This document shows positions 24,701 to 38,200 of a stretch of 64,000 nt of DNA, in pieces. Made by a program: the position numbers and the translations under genes. A model generated the notes under the pieces. The model saw only the letters and a program-made list of their open reading frames with translations. It was not told the DNA's origin and ran no database searches. The first letter of the stretch is position 1, and every line of letters starts with the position of its first letter. This stretch comes from Dallia pectoralis (Eukaryota > Chordata > Actinopteri > Esociformes > Umbridae), in contig CM055739.1 of the NCBI GenBank assembly GCA_029465975.1, positions 6,056,628-6,120,627 of the forward strand. The letters are read 5' to 3'.

Positions 24701-27156
24701 ACGCACAATGCACACACAACACACACTCACCTTTCAGAAACATCCCAAAATTATTTTTAAGCTTTTCAGTTTTATTAACATTGCGGAGGTAGCGTAAAGG
24801 CCAAATACACGTGTAACTAAATTGATAGTTATCATGTACATCTTTTTTCCTAATTGAGTTCAGTTTGTTGCCATTTTCTGGCGTTAAAGTTGAAAACAGC
24901 GAACTTTGACACATGACTTAGATCTGTGGTTGAGAAACCATAATAATTCAGTCACAAGCGCAAAGGAAATTCATATTTGGCAAACGAGAGGATTGCCTTG
25001 TAATGAGAGGAAGCATGCTCGCTTATGATTGGACAAAATCACTTTCTCATTTACATTCTAGTCAGTTGGCAGGTGCTCTTATCCAGATCAATTAACACGG
25101 TAGTATCATAAAAAAAAACATAACATAATCGCAGCGGTCACAATTTCTTTTTTCGACATCTCACCATTGTCTTCATTATCTTTCGTCTGAAGAAAACGGG
25201 TTGTTGCCCTTTTTTCCCTCTTAGTTGTTGACTGAATGAGCCGTCTCTCCCCCACTTCCTGTAGGGAGTTTGGATGGCGTGATCCCGAGCTTCCTGAGGT
25301 GATCCACATGTTGCAACATCACTTCCCCTCCGTCCAGGCCAACGCAGCAGCCTACCTTCAGCACCTGTGTTACGGAGACAACCACATTAAAGTGGAGGTG
25401 ACCGGATGTCTGTCTGTCCGCCTGCCTGCACCTGACCTGTCTCTTTCCCCGTTTCTGTCTCCTAACCTGTATTTGTTTGTGCACCTGACCGATATCTCTC
25501 TTTGTTTCTGTTGCTCTACCTGTCTCTGTTCCTTTTCCTGTCTTTCTTTCTGTCTCTGTTCCGGTTTTTGTCTCTGTTTCTGTCTCTGTTCCGGTTTTTG
25601 TCTCTGTTTCTGTCTCTGTTCCTGTTTTTGCCTCTGTTCCTATTTTTGCCTCCGTTCCAGTTTTTCCTTCTGTTCCGGTCTTAGTCTCTGTTCCTGTTTC
25701 AATTCCTGTCTTGGTTTCTTCCTGTCTCTGTTAATCTCTGTTAATCTGTTTTTTATAATCCCTGTTTGCTCGCATGGAGGTCCAAATTAAATATGTATGC
25801 GCTCCTCAGATTAGATGCCAGTCTTCCAGGTCTGGTGTGTGTGACATGAACCCTCTTCTACCAGGTGTGTCACCTCGGGGGGATCCAGCACCTGGTTGAC
25901 CTGTTGGAGCACAAGACCATGGAGGTGCAGAAGAGCGCCTGCGGAGCTCTGAGAAACTTGGTCTATGGGAAAGCCACAGACGACAACAAGGTGGCCCTGA
26001 GGAATTCTGGGGGCGTTCCCGCTCTGCTCAGACTACTAAGGAAGACCACGGATAACGAAGTCAGGGAGCTGGTCACTGGTACTTCTCAACCCATCTTTCT
26101 AACTTACGTTTTATAGTAGCTGCGTCTTTATACAGTCGTTTCTGCCTGTTTGCTAACAGCATGTTAAATTATCCATTCAAAGGTACTCGTAGGACATTTA
26201 CATTTTACATTTCTGTCTGTTAGCGGACACTCTTATCAAGAAATGCTTTTAAGAAGCTAGGTGGAACGACACACAGACTCACTAGTGAGCACATCGTATC
26301 CAATGAATTCTTAATCGGTACAAACCTCCGTCGGAAAAAAGGCAAGATACAACGGGAGGAGAACTTCCCACTAGACACGTGTCCTCCATTGACTTCGCCC
26401 CCGCCGCATCTCTCCACCAGGCGTGCTCTGGAACCTGTCGTCGTGCGACGCCGTCAAGATGACCATCGTCAGGGACGCCCTGAGCACCCTGACCAACACC
26501 GTGGTCATCCCCCACTCCGGCTGGAGCAGCTCCAGCTACCGGGAGGAGACCAAGCTGAAGTTCCACTGCTCTCTGCTGCTGCGTAACACCACCGGCTGCC
26601 TCAGGTGAGAAGAGGACGTCCCCATGAGGGCAGATCTAGGATCAGCTGACCCGTTAAATGCTGAACACTGACCATAGGAGGCCTAACACTGACCATAGGG
26701 CAGAATCTTAGGACAAAGTCAACAGACTTTCCTCATGAATTTCTTCCTGTTGCCTTGTTTGACCAGTGGCTTCCATATGAATGGAGTTGTTGGGTCTCCG
26801 TGAGGTCTGTGTATTTCTAGGGTCATAATGTGGATGAAACGATACGATCTCCTGAAAATGTTTTCTTGTGTGTGTGTGTGTGTTTGTGTGGAAGGTCATG
26901 TGGTCATTAGCGTGTTCACCTGTGTGTCGTGCTCCCCCAGGAACCTGAGTTCAGCGGGTGAGGAGGCCCGCGGTCAGCTGAGATGCTGTGAAGGTCTGGT
27001 GGATTCACTGCTCCACGTCCTGAAGGCCTGCGTCCACACCTCTGACTTTGATAGCAAGGTGGGCCTGATGTGACAGGAGTACACCAAGTTCCAGAAACAA
27101 TGACCTACTTCAGAAACACCATTGTACTACCATTAGAACAGTCATCTTCACTCAGC

Positions 27157-27195
<39 letters not shown>

Positions 27196-30100
27196 CATAA
27201 TTTACTGTGGATATAAAACGTCCACACACCCCATTCGGTTTTTGTGATGTTATGAGACAAAGATTTGATAGGTCACATTAAAGGTAGAAAAGGTTCTGAC
27301 ATTTATCTTTCTCTATTTTTTTCACATGGTGTTTGTAGACTTTCTATATCTACTGTAAATGTTTCCCCTTCTGCCAGATTGTGGAGAACTGTGTTTGTAC
27401 TCTGAGGAACCTGTCCTATCGTCTGGAGATAGAGATGCCCTCGTCTCGTCTTCTGGGCACACAGGAACTGGACGTCCTGCTGGGCTACGGGTCCCCAAGT
27501 AAAGATCTGGACTACCTCTGCTGGAGCAAGAAGAGGAAGAAGAAGAGGGGTTGGCTGGATGATAAGGTGTGGTTGGTGTTGTCTGGTCTCACACCCTCAA
27601 CCGATAATGATGATGCTTGTAGACCGTAATAGTTATAGCTAGGTATAGACAATATACATATTTTTTAAGCGACTTTGGGTCTTAGAAAATAGCATTTTTC
27701 TGAATGGGGATTATTCTCATCATTTCTACTCCAAGACCAGATTTAAACTCACTGACTCATTCTTGCCTCATTTTCTTAATTTTGTTTGTCAGTGGGACGG
27801 TGTGGGTCCCATCCCAGGGTTTGGAAAGCCTCCACGGGGAGCAGAGATGTTGTGGCACCCGGCCGTAGTAAAGCCCTACCTCAGCCTGCTGGCAGAGAGC
27901 TCCAACCCGGCCACCCTGGAGGGCTCAGCTGGGTCCCTGCAGAACTTGTCCGCTGGAAACTGGAAGGTACAAGTAACATTATTCAGTTTGTAAAACCTGA
28001 TTATAATACAACTGGAAGCAACAGTTCACATTAAACAGTGTGGAAGATTTATTAATCATACATACTGTGTATATATTCTATATTGATCACACATACACAT
28101 ATATATTCCATGTGTCTTTATTAAATATATAGGTTTGTGCATTTACTATACAGCCGTGGTTCTATGCTCTGCCTGGTACTGTAGACATTCTTTTTTCAAT
28201 TAAGTACGAGAACTCTAAAGGCCACCGGTAAAGCCTTGCAGTCTTTGCTATCTGTTTTCATTTCAGATGATCTTTTCAGTCTAAGCTAGTCTACAAAGGG
28301 CCCAATGCCCATAAATTAATTTTATGTCTTCACTATAGCTTTTTAGTCTTGTGATGAAAACCAGATGTCTAGGACACGTAAAGGTAGTGAAAGTATTGAT
28401 TTCCTGGAGTTTTTGTGTTTGGGAAATTAGAATCAAGCCGACTCAACCCTCAAGAATTATCCCTCACCAACAGTTAGCCACACCTGATCGATGCTACTTG
28501 ATAATACAGGTCACATTATTCAGTTAGCCACACCGGACCATTCACATTCCTAGTTTGATGCAGGATCCTGTGTGTTTGTGTTTGCCATGACCCTGTGTGT
28601 GTTTAGTTTGCAGCTTACATTCGTGCAGCGGTGCGTAAAGAGAAGGGACTTCCGATCCTGGTGGAGCTGCTGAGGATGGACAACGACAGGGTGGTCAGCT
28701 CTGTGGCAACCGCTCTGAGGAACATGGCTCTGGATAGCAGGAACAAGGAGCTCATAGGTCAGACACGCACACATGTATTTACCTGTCGAGATAAGGGGTG
28801 CCAAATTTGATTTCCTACTATTACTAGAACACACCTTGACTCCAAAAAATCTCAGCCTAACCTTGTTTGCAATGCAACCGTGGTGTTGAGAGTAGTTTGT
28901 CGCTGTTATGTAGTTAAGTCAGAAACACAGTCACACAAACTTTGTCAGAAACAATATCACACAGACTTTGCCTCTCCGTTCCTCATTTTCTTTTTCCCAC
29001 ACGCGTAAACACTTAAATTCGCCTGACGCCCCTCCTCCCCACAGGGAAGTATGCGATGCGAGATCTAGTGAACCGTCTCCCTGGGGGCAGCCCCTCCCTG
29101 CTGTCGGACGAGACCGTTGCCTCGGTCTGCTGCACCCTTCACGAGGTGACCAGCAGGAACATGGAGAACGCCAAGGCCTTGGCAGACACGGGCGGCATCG
29201 AGAAGCTGGTGGACATCAGCCAGGGCCGGGGGAAAGGCTACTCCATGAAGGTGGTGAAGACCGCGGCTCAGGTGCTCAACACGCTGTGGCAGTACAAGGA
29301 CCTGCGTACCTTTTACAAGCAGGTGAGACAACCCCTGTGTGGCAGTGGGAGGGTTTGGTGTAATCGCTGTGTAAACTTATAGCAGCAGTCTGAGACCGCA
29401 CTTCGTTACCTTGAGGAAAGAACTCTTTAACGACATCAAAATAGACCGGTTGGTTGATCTCTGGTAAAACATGTGTTGGTTGTGTCTGTTGTAGGATGGC
29501 TGGCACCACGGTCATTTCATTACCCCTGTGTCAACTCTGGAGAGGGACAGGTACCGGTCTCAACCAACCCTGCCCTCCGGTACTTTACAACTGTCCCCGG
29601 TGCTCCGCCAATCAGGTGAGAGCACTCTTGACAGCGCTTTTAATTAACACACATTACGAAGGACCTTACATTCTATGTGTGGTTCCTCTAAAGGTTTCCT
29701 CTTTTGGAGTAATTCCATAACACTGTGCTTCTGCCTTGCGAAAAAACATTCGGTGTAGAAAATACATTATCTTTCAAGTACTGTACACTCTTCGAATAAA
29801 ACAGTTGACATTGTTACGTCTTCCCAGGTGGCAGTGCAACCTCCTCTCCCGCCATGTTGGGGTTCAGAAGACACAGCTCTAACTACCAGAGGGCTCAGTC
29901 ATCTATGCAACTCGATACATATTATGGAGACAACAGTTTACACAAAAATCAGTACACAGGTAAGCTACGGTTGTTTTTCAACCTTGGCCGAGTATACTTT
30001 CATTTGCCTTTACATTCTTGAATTGAGTTTTTACAACTTTAGAAAGGGATGCAGGTTGTATGAATTGACAACTTGTGTTTGTACTTTTAGGGTCAGAAAA

Positions 30101-30559
30101 GCAAACACCATATTTCATTGGGTCCTATGCCTCTCCGACAAGAGAGGACTATCCAAGATCCCAGGTAAGAAACAATAAAACATTTTGTGGAAAAATATGT
30201 CTGAATACTGCTGAACCTAAGTTAAGATGACCTTATACAATAAGGTTAAATTCATCCTATTTACCATAAGTCTGTATTTGTTCTTCCAGCATGGAGATGT
30301 GTTCTATGAGGACGGTCCGGAAACGAAGACTTACAACACTTACAGAATGTACCTGTCATCACCGCAAGGATACGGAGACGAAGAACCTGGACCTTATCAG
30401 GACGAGCCAGCAGACTCGACCTCCACGGAGAGATACAACACGGCCCGATCTAACAGACTTAAATCCAACGCCACCAACTACGTGGACTTCTACTCCACCA
30501 CCAGGAGGCCTTCTCAGATGGCCAACCAGTACACTGGATCCCCTGACTCTTGGGTTTAG
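18796..30559 (+). CDS. pkp4: Plakophilin-4 (p0071), complete, 20 coding exons
   Basis: Exons: 18796-18942, 20371-20489, 20602-20639, 20905-21045, 21593-21777, 22481-23039, 24128-24313, 24464-24692, 25265-25397, 25865-26078, 26421-26604, 26941-27058, 27378-27566, 27793-27966, 28607-28757, 29045-29322, 29495-29615, 29828-29959, 30091-30164, 30290-30559 (3642 nt, 1213 aa; human is about 1192). The start MPSPEQ matches the human start MPAPEQ. A coiled coil spans about 44-80 (ASVKEQELQFERLTRELEEE). A Ser/Pro/Gly-rich head runs to about 534. The ARM-repeat domain covers about 535-1015 (WRDPELPEVIHML, then GVLWNLSSCDAVKMTI and CTLRNLSYRLE), with a Lys/Arg-rich insert (KKRKKKR). The C terminus TGSPDSWV is a class II-like PDZ ligand. 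The protein links cadherins, desmosomal plaques and Rho signalling at junctions and midbody. Identity to PKP4 over ARVCF or delta-catenin rests on the N- and C-termini and the tanc1 neighbour. The donor after exon 4 (GTCGGA) is weak. Confidence 0.97.
19458..19663 (+). repeat. TG-rich microsatellite cluster
   Basis: Two TG runs (about 19459-19484 and 19641-19661) with TGT-rich sequence between them, in the first coding intron of pkp4. The overlapping cysteine/valine-rich open frames are artefacts. Confidence 0.7.
25062..25100 (+). repeat. Fragment of a dispersed fish repeat
   Basis: The text attctagtcagttggcagg then tgctcttatccag resembles a motif I remember as very common in teleost genomes (a TTAGCAGACGCTTTTATCCA-type core). 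It sits in the pkp4 intron before the first ARM exon. It is short and diverged, and the parent family is not identified. Confidence 0.4.
25440..25745 (+). repeat. Pyrimidine-rich minisatellite in pkp4 intron
   Basis: Repeats of tctctgttccggtttttg alternate with tctctgtttctg, giving a 30-base period clearest at 25552-25620 and decaying to the right. The strand is nearly free of purines other than G. It begins close after the donor of the exon ending at 25397 and stays open in that exon's frame. Confidence 0.75.
26190..26260 (+). repeat. Second diverged copy of the fish dispersed repeat
   Basis: Acatttacatttt..., tgttagcggacactcttatc shows the same core as 25062-25100, again inside a pkp4 intron. 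The following stretch, to about 26310, may be the rest of the element. Low confidence in its extent. Confidence 0.35.
27160..27188 (+). repeat. (TG)n microsatellite
   Basis: About 14 pure TG units in the pkp4 intron before the exon at 27378. Confidence 0.9.
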
Positions 30560-30918
30560 GGGTGCAGAAAATGTGGACTGAATTATCACATGTTCATCGG
30601 TGGACAGGGGGGTGTTCTGTAAGTGCGCGTGTGTGTTTCGGGAGAGGGTGTGTGTGTGCAGGTGAGAGAGAGGTCTGAATGACTGAGAACGTGACTGTGT
30701 GTTTCTCTGCGGGTGTGTACTGTACTGTGAGAAATACTTGTTGTTTTCTTGAGTGGTGTAATGTCAGCCAAAGAAGGTGTTATCTTATAAAAGATTTTGT
30801 TCAAGTCATCTCTCCACAGCTAGAAGGTTGGGTTTAAGAAGAGGTTGATTGGATACAAGGCCGGCATCCTTAGATATTGTTTGAAAATGTGAATGGAGGA
30901 AGTGGAGTGTTACGTGAA

Positions 30919-30931
30919 AATAAACAATAAA
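30919..30931 (+). terminator. pkp4: Two overlapping proximal poly(A) signals of pkp4
   Basis: AATAAA occurs at 30919-30924 and 30926-30931, about 360 bases past the stop codon. Either could end a short 3'UTR form. Confidence 0.6.
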
Positions 30932-31320
30932 GGGTTAGTTTACTCAACATACAAATTAAGATCATATTTATTGCATCAAATATCTCAATAAGCCTGATAA
31001 AGAATATTTGGGGGATAGACGTATGCATTACATATACAACTAGTATTTAATATATAAATTGTATGTGGGACTCCCTTCGATTTATAATACAAATCGATTT
31101 GTATTTTGAGTAAAACAGGCCAAATATATATCCTAAAGTCATAACTGTGAAATGTCAAATAGTATTTGTACAGAAAAACTTTAAAACTGTCTTGTTACAG
31201 AACATTTGTGTAATCAACGTGTAGACCGTGTGTATGATATGTGATAGGTGTGTGTGTGTCTAGCGTTTTCTTAAAAAAAATATATTATTTATTTATTGTT
31301 TTTTTGTGATTCTCCGAGAA

Positions 31321-31326
31321 AATAAA
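31321..31326 (+). terminator. pkp4: Distal poly(A) signal of pkp4
   Basis: AATAAA about 760 bases past the stop, followed by a GT-rich element (ctgttgtatatgttgtct). It would place the end of the pkp4 transcript only some 200-300 bases before the inferred tanc1 first exon. Confidence 0.55.
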
Positions 31327-31499
31327 ACGCTCTGTTGTATATGTTGTCTAACACTGGCGAAGATCTGCCACGTGTGAGACCGAAAAATATATTAAGATTA
31401 AAAGGACGTAAGCACTAAAACAAGCTTCAGACGTCGTTGGGGGTCAGTTATTCAGTCAGGACGAGGGGGGATTTGCAGGTGCTGCTGATTCGTTTCATC

Positions 31500-31694
31500 C
31501 CAACGGTTTCCAATTCGAAGAGTGCGCGCCCACCCAGTGCGCGGAGCGCGTGACATTAGCCTCTGATCAGCAACACACCAACTTGGAGCTGGGTGTCTCA
31601 CAGTTCCGCTCGCGCCATGACGGTCACCGAAGCTTTGGCGGGACGACCGTTGCTTTGAGGAAACTGAGCTCGACGCTTCTCTTTTGAACTGCAG
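31500..31694 (+). promoter_or_regulatory. tanc1: Likely tanc1 promoter and non-coding first exon
   Basis: A local CpG-rich island in AT-rich surroundings (gtgcgcgcccacccagtgcgcggagcgcgtgac). It ends in a donor GCAG|GTACGT at 31695. The next acceptor (32086-32087) leads into the exon with the tanc1 ATG, so this is the natural 5'UTR exon. The transcription start is not determined. Confidence 0.5.
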
Positions 31695-32108
31695 GTACGT
31701 GATATTTTGCTCGTTTGTACGTTTCACTGTGATGTTTCCGGAGATTACTTCGGGATATGTTAGGTGCCAACGCGTTTTACTGTGTTCACACTGTATATTT
31801 CGTAAATGTTTTTAGTATTCTATTACATGTAGGAATTTGTAGGGCTTTGAACGTGTCGTGTCTAATTTGCTGCCACCACCACCTTTTTTCATAATATGAA
31901 ATCCTATTCACGTTGACTGTGTTATAGTATATATCATATTATAATATATAACATATATATATACAGTTATAACTTTGCATAATTATTATATTCCCTGGGC
32001 CGGGTTTCCTTCTGAATGTGTGGCCAGGTGGTTAATAAGCGTAACACTGTTTCTGCCTCAATGTATATTATTGACAACTTTCCACAGAATCCCCGAAATC
32101 AATTGACC

Positions 32109-35100
32109 ATGTTCAAAGCTGTATTCGGGTGGAGTAGGAAAGAAGAGAAGAGGAGTGGGAAAGCCCAAGTTAAAAAAGGTGAGAAAGACAACAATCCTAA
32201 CCCAAACCAACACCAGTGCAGCTGGTACCACAACTTTGTCAGACGCTAGTAGACGCTAGGAACATTTATATTGATGACCATGGGGTTGATTGTGGAATTT
32301 ACTTGATCACTGGGATGTCTGTTGCTGAGCAGAGATCAGCCAGTGTCTCTGTCAAAGTGAAAAAAGAGACCTCAACATCTGGTCTCGCCCTGACTGAAGA
32401 CAGTAGCTACTTTGCTGCTCCGAATTCACGGTCCCAGGGTGATTTGAGTATAGAGCTGTTTCAATTAGCCTTATTTGGGTTAGAATGCTGTGTGCCGGTG
32501 CCGAGCTGATCCTGTCAGGTCTAAAGTGTGTCATGAGAAGTTATAGAGTGGGTTAAACTAAAAAGAGCCCTGACCCACAAAAAGATGATCTATGGAGTCA
32601 TGATATCTAGTATACACGTTTTTAATTCATAATGATATCACATTAGTTGTTTGTGATATCATTATAGTAGTTTGTGTGTGTATAATATATATATATATAT
32701 ATATAGATAGATACAGTTTGTATATACACAGTTACTGTATATTTAACCTATAAATCACGAGGGGCCCTGGTATATAGCTATGCACCATACACAACGCATC
32801 ACACAACCAGTTTCGGGGACTCCTACACATACGTCATTTTAGTAATACCTCTATTTCGGCTTGCTATATAATCCATTATTTAGATTGATGCTGGGCCCTG
32901 TGTGTTTTCCGTCGTACGTCTCTGGTTTGGCTTCTTTCCATAAGTCATGCAGCATTAGCTATTACCATTCTCTGAGGTCACAACAAGCTGCCGCATCCTG
33001 CGTCTCAGAACCCGATGGGAGAAATTGGAACCGACAATGTGGATATATTTGGGTAAAATGTCAGCATATTGCACATCAAATATTTAATGCATCAAATGTT
33101 GGCTCGCTTAAACTCAGAGAGATGTGCCAGTTTTTTTGTAAACGGCAAGTTACATTTTATAGTGGCACTGGGCATTTTGCTCCAAATGGGGGGAAAGTAC
33201 TACTCCAAATGTGTGTACCTGAGTACCGTTGAATAATCTAGGCCAGAACATTTTACTCACTTTTTTAGTAATGAATCTATTTAACCCAGAAAATATGTTC
33301 CCAAGTATTCCTGTGAATAAAATTAAAGACATTATGTCATTGTGTATTAATGCAATCAGTGTATGAATGTTTTGTCGTTAGCAAATGCAATATATTTTCT
33401 GTATTTTTTCCCACAATTACATAAGATTGTTTTTACAGTAAAAGTGTGTACAAACAATCTTTTGTAATTTATTTTAATTATGTTCCGCCCACGCTTGAAT
33501 GTAGTTTCCTAGTTCTGTGGGAACAGGGTACATCCTGTTAAACGATTGGGTTAAAAAAACTTTGAGGGAGCATGCTGTTCCTTGATTAAATGATGAGCAG
33601 CATATGTTTCCCATAAGGCGCACGTGTGTGTTTGTGGAGGGGGGGTATCGGGTTCTGGAGGCTTGTTCAGAGGACTCAAAGAAGCAGCGTGGAAGACTTT
33701 GTATCATTATCAGCGGCTCAGAGAATTACAAACAACTTCCTGGCTACCTAGTCTATAGCCTGTACATTATAAATATTAGCTCAGTTTCCTTGTACTTTTC
33801 TATAATGACCTTGTTTGGCATAGAGATTTTTCACTGTAATCCTTTTTTACAGGAATGCGGTTAATGTAAAAAACAACTGTGAATTTGAATGGATTTCTCC
33901 AATGCAATTGTGTGTTGGATGACTTTGCTATGGTGTCATCAATATCTATGCGTCACGTGGGACCATTAACTGCAACCATTGAGGTCAACAGCTCTGATTC
34001 AAATTAGCAAAGGGAGGAGGCAAAAGTGGAACACCACTTAAATCCCTGGGCAGCCAATAAGAGTTACTCTCTAATGCTCTAGAAACATGTACGTGAGGAT
34101 CATGTTTCCAGAAACCTTTTTCTAGAACCATAATACTGATTATAGTTAGTTTTTTCTTTGGGCGATTTTCCTGTGCCTTGCTTTTATTTCCCCAAACCTC
34201 TCATTCTCTCCCCTCTTCCACTATGTGGACCTCTTCTCCCTCCAGCAGTAGTGGCTGACTACCAGACCCACAGTATCCAGAGAAGGGGTGCTCGTTCCTG
34301 GGTGACCCACTACCAGGAGCCTGGGCGTGCCCACCACTACCAGGACCGTCCAAGAGGAAAACTCGCTAAGGGGGAGTCCATCTCCCTGCCCTCCTCCCCC
34401 CTGGTCCCTCGTCGGTGCTTTGAACCCTCCCACATGAGCACCAAGTCCCCTGGTACTGGAACAGTCGTTCCCCTGAAACGCGTTGACTCACACAGACGCA
34501 TACACACACACACACACATATATATAAACAGAGGAACAGACACAGAGATCATCCGCAAAAACTAACAGACTTTCCTAATTCTCTTCGACTTTTCTTGTTG
34601 CTATGTTTGCTGCTAGTTTAGCGACGAGCCCTGCTCTCGATCATCTTGATTATGATGTTCTGCTGGGTATGCCGTTCGGTTCTAAGAGGCCATTGGGTAC
34701 TCTTTGTGGAGGTTAGGTTATGATTGCGCTGCCTTGTTTCTAGTCCCAGTGGGTTTATGTCGCGGCCGTCAAACTCCTATTGATTGATTCTAAGCTAATT
34801 ACACAGCCAACTCTTTATTTCCCTCGAGGGATATTGTAGATTATAATTCAAATCTTTTCATCCGGCATACTGTACGTCAATAACAACAACTCACAGTATC
34901 TCCAGAGGCTGGAGAGGTTTTATAATGCCCACAAGTACTTTAATATCTCAAGTAATTTGCTTTATGAATATATTTAGACCAAACAGTTGTTTTTGTTGTT
35001 GTGATTTCTACCATGCAGTGGCAGCTCTAACATCTTTATAGTTTAATACTGGTTTGGTCTACACTTCGAACTCCCATTCGCAAACCAGGCGGTCTTCTTC

Positions 35101-35204
35101 TAAGGGCCCTGCCCGAAGATCGTGTCTTTGGTATTCTAGCTGCTAAACACTAGGTGGCAGTGTGCTACAAGCTGTAGCTCTGCAGTAAAAGTGTGGATAC
35201 CTAG

Positions 35205-35237
<33 letters not shown>

Positions 35238-38200
35238 CAGCAAGACACACACAGACAAAGATGTTGGCGATTAGAATCGCTATCACTCGAGTTCATTCCA
35301 CACCACATGTATTCGAGCTTATGCTGGTTTTACCCAACTTGTGGGAGAAATTCAATTTTAGCCAGCGCAAATCCCATCTGGAAGAGTTTAATCTGTCTTT
35401 ATTCTTCTCTCTCTCACTCCCTCTCTCTGTGTTTCTCTCACACTCACACACTGGCTTTCTCCTCTCTTTCTTGTTTTCGTCCACATCACACTCTTTTCTC
35501 CGTGCCTCTGACTGAAGGTCTCTACAGGAAGCAGGAGTATGCAGAGGGTCCTTGTTTCCCTGGCGATGCATTCGTCCTCGCTCTGAACAGCAGGCAGTCT
35601 TCTCGGAGAGGTGAGTGTCGGCGTGAGAGTGTGTCGGGTGTGTCTGCTCAGAGAGCTTTAAATAAGAGGCTACGGTGTGACAGTTGGAGATACACTGAAA
35701 GACTAATGGAGGGAGACAAACAGTGCAGATGTCGGAGCAGAAAACATCTCTGTCCAGGTAAAAGTCAATGAGTTGTCAGAACCACACTTGCTTGCATCCA
35801 AAACATGTTGGCTATGATTTAGAGTTCTCTGAGTATTGTGTGTGTGTGTGTGTTGTGTGAATGCTCACACGTGGGAGGTTTGGGCATTTCTATAGTAACA
35901 ACGAGTGAGAGTTTTTAAATGCCTTTCGGGTCCTCCATAGCTGTCGATGTTGAGAGGCTAGAAAGGCTCTAGGCAAAACCCTGAGGCGTCACAGGCTGTT
36001 GGAGCCCTCCTCCCGCCCTGTCCTTGCCAAGCCCCTCCCCTCTCCCTCTGGTTCGGATATACAACGGCAATGGGAACGGCATGCTGGCAGGTTTCATCTG
36101 TGCTGTGATTATTGCAAACCCGCTTGGAATGTGCAAAAAGTCCTGCAAGGGGTCAGAGTTAGATTGACATGAATTGGGATTTATTGGTGAGCATTCAAAA
36201 TCAGCCGTCTGTTTTGAATGGCCCGCGGTGTTGTTAAACATATACGATGGATCTGAATGCATTGGATAATGGATTCTTAACCTCGGGTGAGAGATCAGTT
36301 GGGCACTGGAGATCAATTGATGCAAATTGATTCACTCTTTTGCTCTTTCTTCTCTCTTCAAGAATAACAGATTTTACTTAATGAAAGAAGTCTTAAGTTC
36401 ATTTCTAAATCTCATTGCAATTCAATGAATTAGTAGCTTAATTAGTTTGAAGAGTTTTTATGATGTTGATAGCATTGTTCAACCTGTTAGGGACTTAGAA
36501 CAGTGATGTATTACCAATTACACTTTGATCTTAAAATTGGGCCCAAAATATGTGTGCCATTTAGAAAATAAAAAAATTAAATATCAATCATTTATGTTCC
36601 AATTTGTGCCTCATCTCAGTCAAAGGTTCTTGCTTTAACACTTCTGGAATTTCAATTTCATGGCTAACCGAGGTATGCCTCTACACATATTACAAAATAA
36701 GTATAAAAATGGCTTGTTTCAAAAACGGTTTTATTAGCAAGTCCCAGATTACTATCTTTACAGAGGATAGTGTTAAATAGAAAGACCCTCCAGAATTCCA
36801 AAGATTTTTTGTGATTTCTGTATTTGCAGGGCAATATGATGATATGATGCAATATTTTTTTGCTATGAATGTGTGGAGATTGAAATTGCAAGCACTTAGA
36901 TGGTCTGTGGTTGTCTGTGCTGGGGTGGTCTTTGCTGGGGTGATCTGTGCTGTGGGGGTCTGTGCTGTTGTGTTCTGTGCTGGGGTGGTCTGTGTTCTGG
37001 TGGTCTGCCCTGTGACGGTCTGCGCTCTGGGGGTCAGTGCTCTGGTGGTCTTTACTGGGGTGGTCTGCACTGTGACGTCTGTGCTTTGGTTTCTGCTCTG
37101 TCGGTTTAATCTTTCATGGAATGATCGGTCAAATATTAAACCCCTCAAATAATATGCTGGGATGTCGATTTATCAATATTTTCTGGGATTGCAATAGATT
37201 TCTGTGAGGACAAAATCTTTTAAAAATGATTTACTTAAATTATATTTGTCATGATTTTGTTTAAATTGACAAAAATATAATGAATGTTTATTTGGCCTGG
37301 ATAAATATCTATTAAATATCTATTAATGTCCTCATCTATTGAATTCCCTGGATTCGGTGCCAAAATCAGGGCATTTGATTGAAAAGAATGACTAAGTACT
37401 AATTGTGTAATTTAAGGGCAGTTTTCGGGTTGTTTTAAAACCAATTTTTTTGGTTGCCTAGTTAGACTCCAGTAACACTTTTATATTTGAAAAATAGTTA
37501 CAATATTTAGCTTATGACTTTAATTCGAGACTTCAATGTAACATTTCCTATATTGGGTTCTTTTTTCCTTCATGTGCTTTTTTTGTTGATAACCTTAAAT
37601 CCAGCACAGATATCATGTTAGAATAATATCTAAGATATTTCAGGTTTGCATAATAAAATTATTTATAAATACTCAAACTAATGATTGAAAATGAGTGGCT
37701 ATAAAATAAATTACAGTACTGGGTTTTATAACGACCTAACATGTATATTAATATCCAAGCCACATCATTATTCTCTAAAACAACATTGCTGTCAAATAAG
37801 AATAAAGAATGATTAATTGTGTTTTTGTGAATCCCTTATTAAGGTGGCTTGAAGTGTGCTGGATTTAGATTGAACAACATTTGGCCCTTCTATAAACTCG
37901 TTGTTACTAGAAACTCACTAATATTTTTCCGAAATATAGTGTGAGTAAATGTAATGTTTCGTTTGGTTTATGAGATCATCGAACAAACAGTTCAGAGCGT
38001 GATGTCACGTTTATGTCAGGGTAAGTGCTTTCCCCATTTTACCTTCTACCATCTTCAAGCATGCATTAGGGAGCTCACCTGGTATTTTGAAACATTTAAC
38101 CTGTGAGGATGAGCTGTGGTTTGCAGACAGGGTTGTTAGTTAATTACTGGAGAGGCTTTCAGCATTAGATGTAGGTCTGTGGTGCTCGTCTCTGGGAAAG

